The position numbers were made by a program, and so were the translations under genes. Of a stretch of 64,000 bases of DNA, positions 56,672-64,000 are shown in pieces. The notes under the pieces were generated by a model. The model was not told the origin of the DNA. It searched no databases and saw nothing but the letters and a program-made list of their open reading frames with translations. The stretch lies in NCBI GenBank assembly GCA_020746875.1, contig JAGTJL010000005.1, positions 2,046,001 through 2,110,000 of the forward strand. Direction: 5' to 3'. This DNA comes from Rhexocercosporidium sp. MPI-PUGE-AT-0058. Its lineage: Eukaryota; Ascomycota; Leotiomycetes; Helotiales. Every line of letters begins with the position of its first letter. Positions within the stretch are counted from its first letter, which is position 1.

Positions 56672-57848
56672 GGATAGACAAGAAATCGTCGTGAAGAGAT
56701 AAAAGTTCTGGGGCTACTGCGGCCCAACGTCTCTGTATGCTTTATCTTTCTTATTATAGTTGGCGGCAGTACTATTATCGAGATATACGAAGGATCTTGA
56801 TTGCGTAAGACAAAGTTTTCCGTTGAGCTTTGATTCCACTTTTTGATCAACTTCTCAGCAGATTTATCATGCAAGTCTATCCACATCCGTCCTCGGAAAC
56901 GTCGCTAACACTCTGCCGATCAAATACACGTGCCATATTCTGAGGCGCCTCATGATATGGTTGATCGAACGTGAGTTTGTAATTGACGTGTTTTGCAGAA
57001 AATAGGCCACTTACTATGTTAAGGCAGTGGAGGGAGGCGGAGCTGTGACCAAGAAGATGCTGTTAAGCGACGCGTGGAGTAAACAAAGACCAAGTCGGGC
57101 TTCTGAAAAGTGGAATAAGGCCAAAAGCTAAGGCGTAACTCCCTTGCCTCGAGACGTTTCCTAAAACATCGAAATCTGAACATTGAAGAAATTGCTGTGC
57201 CCGTCAACCCTATCTTACATGAATTAGGACTACCGATGGACACCATTTCTAGAACATAGCTACCCTCCACCAGCTCGGGTTACGCCTACCCCGCTATTCA
57301 GCCTTTTCCATATAATCAATAACTATCGAAATTATTTCTAGCAGTCGAGACAACTTCACCATTTACAACATCTTGATAAGTAAGATTGCTCCCCTTATCT
57401 AACCCGTACTTGATGAAATCGATGGAGCGTCTTTCCCAAGGTCGTGTTATATTTCGACACTGAGCTACGCCCATGCTCAAAACCTTGCGGGAAAGTAGAC
57501 ACAACGCACCCAACCTGCACAACTGCTACAACTCTCCGGTATTAATTCCTCGGTAAAAATTCGAGCCAATTTATAAGGAGAGATGGCTGATCAGTCTTAC
57601 TGAATCTGAACTGTATTCTGACGCACCATTCAGCGACGACGCAGACAGCTTGATGCGCATGTACGAGGACTGTTCTAGTTCATAAGCAGAAAAGCAATCG
57701 GTAGTTCTGAATGTATTTTCAAGGATTTCTTCGCCCTGGGTAACATCTTTCAGTCTTACTCGCGTGGGATCAAAAATTGGACTAAAGGAGCGGGTATCAA
57801 AGATATGTCGAAGATTCAAGAACTCGCTACATCGAATGAGATGCTTTG
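56672..57848. other. Spacer of 1.2 kb
   Basis: This is the 3' region of rvt, then sequence upstream of a decayed gene. Minus-strand open frames at 57571-58002 are long but unmatched and are antisense to the decayed gene. No terminal repeat, tail or target duplication marks the rvt 3' side. Confidence 0.4.
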
Positions 57849-58614
57849 ATGAATGATTTAGCACATGTTGTTGTGTTGCAAAACCGCGAGCTCCCTGAAG
57901 GACTGTCAACACAAAAGTCGCCATCGGTCCTCTTAAATGCACTTCTAGCCCACGAGATCTACGCAAAAATCGTTTGCAACCCTGTTCTTCTTTCTTCATC
58001 AAAGGGGATCAGACAAGAATCAGAAAGACCTACTGTAGCAAATGAGCTCAGAGATATTTACAAAATGTCACAAGAACGTGAGTTATTTATTCAATCCGAC
58101 TTCACCACCGGTCTAACGTTTGCAGCCAACCAAGAGGACGCGCACATACGGCGAACCCAGACTTTGAGACTGCTTTTGCCGCCATTTTGAGAAGACCCAT
58201 GCACAACTGGACAGAATGCAGGCTTGCAGAATTCTTATCTCAGGCAGCTTTTCAGTTCTCAGCCGGGCCAGCACATCACTTTATGACAATGGATTCCAGT
58301 GCCAAGACAAAATACAAGGCAAAGCTCGACTCGATATATCAAGAAGCAGCGACGATTTCATACAATCTGTGGACGCGGAGGACATTCATGAAATGCACGA
58401 CTTTGAAGGATATGGGAAGTCCGATATTCGCCCCGGAATCCTCGAGTACGGTAGCCCACTCGTTGGTACACCCTGATGACCACGAGGGGCGACTAATGGG
58501 GGGACATATCTCGGTGATCGTACATCCACTACTTGAGGTTTTTTGGAAAGATAAGGGGAAGGATTATGATCATGCGCGGTGTGGGCACCTGCAGAAGTGT
58601 GGTTTGCTGCTTAG
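57849..58614 (+). pseudogene. Decayed uncharacterised fungal gene with two frameshifts
   Basis: Exon 1 (from ATG 57849) reads DLAHVVVLQNRELPEGLSTQ and LNALLAHEIYAKI. It splices at 58077/58126 (a 48-bp intron) into NQEDAHIRRTQTLRLLLPP. At the TTTT run 58184-58187 the frame must change to reach EFLSQAAFQFSAGPAHHFM, LWTRRTFMKC and ISVIVHPLLEVF. Near 58576-58580 it must change again to reach RVWAPAEVWFAA and a natural stop at 58612. This is a family of hypothetical proteins frequent in ascomycetes, with no known role; the usual N-terminal half is missing here. Two single-base losses plus truncation suggest a pseudogene. Confidence 0.6.
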
Positions 58615-60278
58615 TGCAAGAAGTAGTACGATTCGCGAGGTTGAGGCAAGGTAGCGTTGACTTGGAAAATTTTGGATGTTCCTCGTGTTTTTCAATCTTT
58701 TGGATTCTGAGTGGACATCACATATGCAGGAATACTGCGAAGTAGGGGTGGCCTGCCCCTTTTCTGTTAAGCGAGCCTGAGGACTTATTCTATGGAGTTC
58801 TAAAACCTTGAAAGGTTTCGAAGATGGACACTAGTTAGCATTGTGATTTAGCTTATTTTATCTTGTCTCTAGCGTTTGCATATCAATTTTCGTCTTTTTG
58901 CAATCTGTGATTACTAGGCCACGTGGAATCTGCATCCGTTGGCAGTCCTAAGCCGCAATCTGAGCCATCATCACAATATGGTGGTGGCTTTGACTCCATG
59001 AATCTCGGAGAAATTTACAATTTATGTGGATTTGCCATTCAGAGCATCGTTGAGTGCCTAAGCATGCAGTCCGCAATTCAGTTTTTTCAGAAAGTCTACT
59101 TCACCATGGCGCGGCTGATTTGGCTGGATTCTTCCCCGCACAACGAGGTACTTATTCATCTTCAGCTTGGCGAGGAGTTTATATTTCGAGTCCACCCGCA
59201 CGCTTTTGCCATAAATCCGTCAGACAACATAGAAGTCTCCTTTCCATTATCACTTTCTTAATCCTCAGCTCAAATGAATCGAAAATAGTTCTTAGTCTCA
59301 AGTAAACATTCGGAACAAGTCTCTGACCATCTCGCTTACATGAAAGCAGATTAGCACCGCACCCCACATCCCACTCTTCAAACAAAACCATCCCCAACCA
59401 CTAGCCATCTCCTCAAAATATATCCTCATCAGGACAAAATATCCCGCTTATTTCTTGGCACTTCAAGCTCCAAAACCTTCTTCACTGTCTCATCGCCAGA
59501 CTATAAATCGGGCCATGCCTCCGTTGTTGTTAGATGCTTCCGTTCGGCGTTTCGCAGGCGTGCTGTATCGTTTTGCCTCTTCTAGCTGGATTAGATGGGT
59601 CGAGAGATATCGGCTCCTGACTTGTCATTCGCGGAATGGATCCGAGAATGTGTGGCTTTGTTGACGAGATAGGTGCTACTTTCCCCTTTCATTTTTTTGA
59701 TTCCACCATGACGGATCTGGTTTGGTCAGCAAGTGATCATATGCTCTCCTTCTCTTTGGAGCGTTTTTGTAGCGCTTATATTGAATATATATTTCGGACA
59801 AAGAGAAAGTGCTGCTGCATCTTGATGTTCCAATTATATCAATTGAGTGTTTCCTCTGTTGACAGGAGTACTACTCAAAAATATTTCTATAGCATTTAGC
59901 AAGTACTTTTGAGCTTTAGTCGGTTTCCATTAGCTTAACTGCACACTTGGCTCTTCAAAATATCCTTGGGACTTGTCTCTTACTCCGCTTGATGGGTGTA
60001 CTTATGTTTGTGGACATTACCCCACTTCTAAGACTTGATAGCTTGTGAATACAGGGGGATCCCTAGCTCCTTTTACTACTTAAAACTCGAGCTCAATCCC
60101 GAATCACCCGGCTTCACCACGCCGTTATTTTCAACTCCCTACTCATTCTTGAACTTGGTCGCCTGTCCATCAAGAGAAGAAAACTTTACTTACCCGGTCC
60201 ACATCGTCGAATATTCTGGACTCATTTTGCGACGAAGTTAATTCTATACCTCTGTGTTTCTTAGCTTAGCTTCCAACC
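58615..60278. other. Spacer of 1.7 kb, no recognised gene
   Basis: Scattered open frames (for example 58923-59261 plus) have no family match or splice logic. The last 200 bp are the likely promoter of the 2OG-oxygenase-like gene. Confidence 0.45.
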
Positions 60279-61765
60279 ATGGGTTCTTTATCTACAGATG
60301 ATATAGAATCATTCGATCCAGCAGTAAGAAATTTCCCCATCACTTCCACCAAATCATTCTTCAATTTCAACCTCTCAGATCCACCTCAATTACACTCCAC
60401 CAACCCACCTCTTCTCCCTCGCCGACCTCCACCTCGAACAACGCCCCTCATCAACCCCAATAGCAGCAACAGCAGCGTTCCCCTTCCTCTCTCACGAAGG
60501 TGTCCTCGCCTACCGGCGCGCCCTCTTCTCAGACCAAGTCCTAGAACACTGCTCGGCAACATGGGATTCCAACGCGCTCATTCTCCGTAACGCGGCAGGC
60601 CACTCTAAATTCCTCCACGATTTATGGAATCATCCCGAGACGCTGCGGATTATGTCTGAGAATATGAAGGCGCCGCTCATCCCGATTTTTCAGCTTGAAG
60701 AAGGGTTCGTTAGCGTGCAGACGGAGAGCTGTGATAGAGAGGAGATGAAGAGGGAGATTAGTAAGGTGCCGCAACATATTCAGATTCCTTTGACGGAGGA
60801 GCAGAAGAATTTCGATCCGTTGAATTCGAATATCTTACCTTGGCAGTATGTTTTCTTTTTCCCCTTCGCATACACTTGTTTCAAATCCCCGAGGGCAAGA
60901 TATCTGATTGGTTATAGTTATGATTCGTATCCATATGCGTGTATTGTTATGCTCAGTCACACAGAAGGGATGGTAGGTGGAGAGACATACATCAAGCGCG
61001 GCGACAAGAAGATCGAGAAAGTCGAAGGACCAAGCTACGGCTGTGCATACATCATCCAGGGCGGAATCCTAGGTACGTATCCCCAACCCACCTTAAAAAA
61101 ACCCAATAGAATTACTAACAGCACTACCAGAGCATCTGGCATCCCGCGCCATCGGCGTCAAGGAGAGAATTGCTAGCGTGACCTCCTTCCGCGCCGCTGT
61201 GCCCGGCATGTACGATGTCTCGTACCTAACTAACACACGACCCATCACGGACCTGAAAATCATGTACAAAGAGTGGGCGGCTTACAGACTCAAAGTACTC
61301 GAGTCCGAAATAAAGGATATGCGTACAAAGATCGAGAACGACAATGGAGTTGACTTGGACGAATTCAATACCTTTGCTGCGAACCAAGTCGAGTATATGC
61401 AACGAACACAGCGTCAAATGGTGCCACACGCATATAACAGAGCCAGTGTTGAGCGCCACGGTTTCAAAGCATATATGGATGTCCCTGTGATATGGGAACG
61501 TATCTCCAACCATCCTCATTTCGCACAGAAGTTACTGGAAATCGATCCAGATACCAATTGGAAGGTGGCGAGGGAGTATGTGGGTGATTTGGAGGTATCG
61601 AAAAATGCATTGAGGCATGGTGAGATTATACAGGGTCAGTTGGGGCCGGTGAGTTGGAGTTGGGAGAGGGAGTATGTTATGGGTGATGAGCTGTTAAGAC
61701 AGGGCCAGAGGGAGGTGTTCTTCGAGTGGGCGGAGAAGACAGGGCTTTGGGCGTTGAGAACTTAG
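60279..61765 (+). CDS. 2OG-Fe(II) oxygenase-like fungal protein
   Basis: Four exons (60279-60323, 60379-60845, 60918-61072, 61131-61765) give 433 residues; the first exon is only 45 bp and ends GCA before GTAAGA. Splicing gives SFDPA then IHLNYTPPTHLFSLADLHLEQRP, the usual start of this family. Later blocks are FPFLSHEGVLAYRRALFS, FLHDLWNHPETLRIM, LPWHYDSYPYACIVMLSHTEGMVGGETYIKRG and RAIGVKERIASVTSFRAA, forming a double-stranded beta-helix-like core. The C-terminal 150 residues are helical. The metal ligands cannot be assigned with confidence by eye. Enzymatic substrate unknown. Reading straight through the first intron would give a false 103-residue ORF. Confidence 0.8.
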
Positions 61766-64000
61766 TTGCTTGAGAGAGTTAGTAGATGGCTTTTGGGGTA
61801 CGTTGCGATGTGATTTGAGACTTGAGAATTAAGCGCTGAATGTTGAACAATTTGCCCTTGCACCACAGTCGAACGCGGCCACTTGAATCTCATGCGGCCT
61901 CTACAGACCATAGGCTCGAATTTTTTATGTTGATGTCCAGTGGTGGTTTCTTCGCTTGACCTTTCATTCCCGACCTAGGAGAGCTCCACTTGCGTATCCA
62001 CATTACTCTCTCGAATATTTGAATTTGAGTTTAGCCAATTTCACCGATGAAAATCAGTAGAAAAAGCAACAATAGCTAAATCAAGAGTTGAGTACGGTAG
62101 TTGAGAGTGAGGTTGATGACTCGCTCTCTTGATTGCTCGTTTGCTCTATCATCACGAACAGGAGTATAAAAATTGAGAATACCCAGTATCTAGGTTATGC
62201 ATAAATATATTGAAGAACAGTCAAGCTTAAACAATTTATCTCAATTGACCCTTGCTCTCTGAGAAAGATCAAGAAACAGCCCAACTCTTTAAGCGTGGCA
62301 AAGATACACTGCATCAGCACAATTCATGCGACAAATCAAAGTATTCCGAGGCTTCACCAAGTCGGTACAGCAGGTAGATGAAGGACACCAGGCTTTACAA
62401 AATTCGGCACCAATAGAAAATAAAAGGAAAAACAAACCGCTAAAAAGTGTGCGCATGGTAAACCGCAACATAGAACGCACCCCATTCTCGCTCCGCTTAG
62501 TGAAAGACATACCCATTCCTAGGCCACTTGAGGGGTGGTTCAGGCTTCATGCCCTGTATTTTCAGGGACATCGCTCGCCTAAGTCCCTGTCAGCCGTGTC
62601 TGCCTGGGCTTGAAGTTACCTAATGAAACGCAACAGCCATCGAAGGTCCGTACATTCCCTCATATATTTCCTCGTGCGAACAAGCACATCCAACTAGAAT
62701 CCACCGAACACAAAAAGATCATCATCATTATCACCATCACCGCCATCATCACGGCACCAACGACCTCAACTCAACTTCTTTAAACTCACCACGTGACTAT
62801 TTCCCCGTCCTCTTCCTCACCCACACCCACCACACAACGACTAGATCGATCAGATAAAAAAATAAGCCATCCAGATCCCAGAAAACGCAATAAGCATAAA
62901 CCCAGCCCTATTTTAGCTCGCCGTAGAGTAACACCCGAAACACCCGTCCCGCAAGCCTGGCGTGCGCATATCGTGAAATGAACATATCAGAGCTTGGCAG
63001 TGACATGCTCGCTTACCCACCCCTTCCAACGGCGCACTGTCAACAAGGAAAAGCTAATTCCGACGACATGTCGTGTGCTCGTATGCTCAATCATTATATC
63101 GTGAAGTTTTCCGAGGGGGGTGAAAGCTTGGGAGAGGATTGTGGTGAAGGTTCGGTGGTTGGAGGGTGGGTTGGGGTTGAGATGGGGAGCAAATCAATAC
63201 CTATGGGACCTTGGATTCGCAGGTACTGACATGACTTTATGTTAGCTGTAATCTATCCTCGACCCGATTTCGGTATTGCATCGTATCTATCCAACTTTTA
63301 TTTATTCGGTGCATCGTAATACGCAATTGTTCAGCCACTTGTCTATCTAAATATACACTATACAACTACATCTTTAATGTCTCCCATTCCCTCCATCGCT
63401 CAATCGCCCAGCCTCGCTAAAGAAACTAAGCGGGAGGACGGGGATTCAAGTTAGTAAATGCGCCATGGCTAGACATCGGCGAGTTTCCGTATTAGATCCT
63501 TTGCCCAGCACGCTTGTGTACCTTGTGTACTTATTTAGCTTGCGCAGCCACAGGTAAACCGATGATGATGTACGTCATACCCTGCGCGGTTGGGCTGGAA
63601 ATAAATATATCGCCTAGCTTGGGCATTTATTTGGGTGGCGGCGTGCTGTGCTGCAGGGAGGTAGTAGAGGGAGGGATGATAGCCTGAAGCGAAGCAAGAT
63701 AGCTATTCAGCGTGTGCAGATACTATACCCTCAATGTCCCCCAACAGGGGGTGGATATTTGTGCTTTGAAGTTACGGCTCGTTGAAGTTGCGTTCTTTAA
63801 GCTTCGCTGGGCAAGGAAGAGCGAAGAGTATCGCACACACCAACGAGTACTGTACTAAAAGCTTATTCGCTTAATCGAACTCAAATCGAAGTAAATCGGA
63901 TGAGACGAAAGTCAAGACGAACATGGTGCAGCGATCAGAATTAACAAACGCGGTGAATTGAGATTATCTGATGATTAGAAATAAAATTTTCATTATTTAG
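61766..64000. other. Gene-poor right end of the window
   Basis: Apart from the small secreted-protein candidate, only short frames are present: a 62-codon one at 62793-62981, which is Pro/Arg/Lys-rich, and an 83-codon one at 62978-63229. Simple CAT/CAC-rich sequence lies at about 62715-62760. No RNA gene or transposon end was recognised. Confidence 0.45.
62289..62456 (-). CDS. Candidate small secreted cysteine-rich protein, 55 residues
   Basis: An open frame from ATG 62456 codes 55 residues. Residues 1-19 (MRTLFSGLFFLLFSIGAEF) look like a signal peptide. The remaining 36 residues hold seven cysteines in the order C-x3-C-x4-CC-x11-C-x3-C-x6-C, near the end of the chain. Small secreted Cys-rich proteins of this type are common in fungi that interact with plants. 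It is short, has no intron and overlaps an open frame on the other strand, so chance cannot be ruled out. An in-frame extension to 62516 is also open. Confidence 0.35.
   Translation of the reverse strand: MRTLFSGLFFLLFSIGAEFCKAWCPSSTCCTDLVKPRNTLICRMNCADAVYLCHA

Noticed and set aside
60279..60590. 103-codon single-exon ORF
   Set aside because: It reads through the first intron of the 2OG-oxygenase-like gene into a wrong frame. Splicing GTAAGA...CTCAG restores the conserved start.
1..64000. tRNA, rRNA or CRISPR features
   Set aside because: I looked for GGTTCGA-type B boxes with matching A boxes, rRNA segments and spaced direct repeats, and found none that hold up by eye. tRNAscan-SE would decide for tRNAs.

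Overview
The window is nuclear DNA from a filamentous ascomycete, most likely a leotiomycete (Helotiales-like). Short introns of about 41-130 bp carry GT...AG ends and often TACTAAC/CTAAC branch sites. Gene content is typical of Pezizomycotina, including a hybrid histidine kinase, a LaeA-like methyltransferase, a DUF6594 protein, GMC and 2OG oxygenase families, and a Zn2Cys6 factor. The clade is inferred from protein style, not from an alignment. All multi-exon models here were built by hand from splice signals and reading-frame continuity.

Region 1 (1-19.3 kb) is dense housekeeping DNA: the 5' end of POL32 (DNA polymerase delta) facing RAD18 (post-replication repair), CHM7 (ESCRT-III-like), TRS85 (TRAPPIII), CCA1 (tRNA CCA addition), TTI2 (TTT co-chaperone), FIG4 (PI(3,5)P2 phosphatase), a J-domain protein and a frameshifted YeeE/YedE sulfur transporter. 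POL32 and RAD18 share a 208-bp promoter with four ACGCG cores.

Region 2 (19.3-45 kb) is more accessory. It holds a 455-bp inverted-repeat element, an O-fucosyltransferase-like type II membrane protein, a hybrid histidine kinase, a dead Zn2Cys6 regulator, a GPI-anchored surface protein, an F-box gene with a frameshift, a GMC oxidoreductase, a C2H2 factor, an unknown membrane protein, a nine-exon LaeA-like methyltransferase, a TA-flanked MITE and a dead secreted-protein gene.

Region 3 (45-64 kb) has a bacterial-type PARG, a non-transposon protein with a retropepsin-like domain, a DUF6594 membrane protein, a 37-residue spliced membrane microprotein, and a 1014-residue intron-containing reverse transcriptase. 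The last is not part of any mobile element and fits the domesticated cellular rvt family; it is the most exciting gene here. A further decayed gene, a 2OG-oxygenase-like gene and a gene-poor 2.2-kb tail with one tiny cysteine-rich secreted ORF follow.

Several genes are broken by single-base frameshifts or by stops. Some of the stops are of C-to-T/G-to-A type, compatible with RIP-like mutation and drift. Single-base assembly errors cannot be excluded for the frameshifts that sit in homopolymers.
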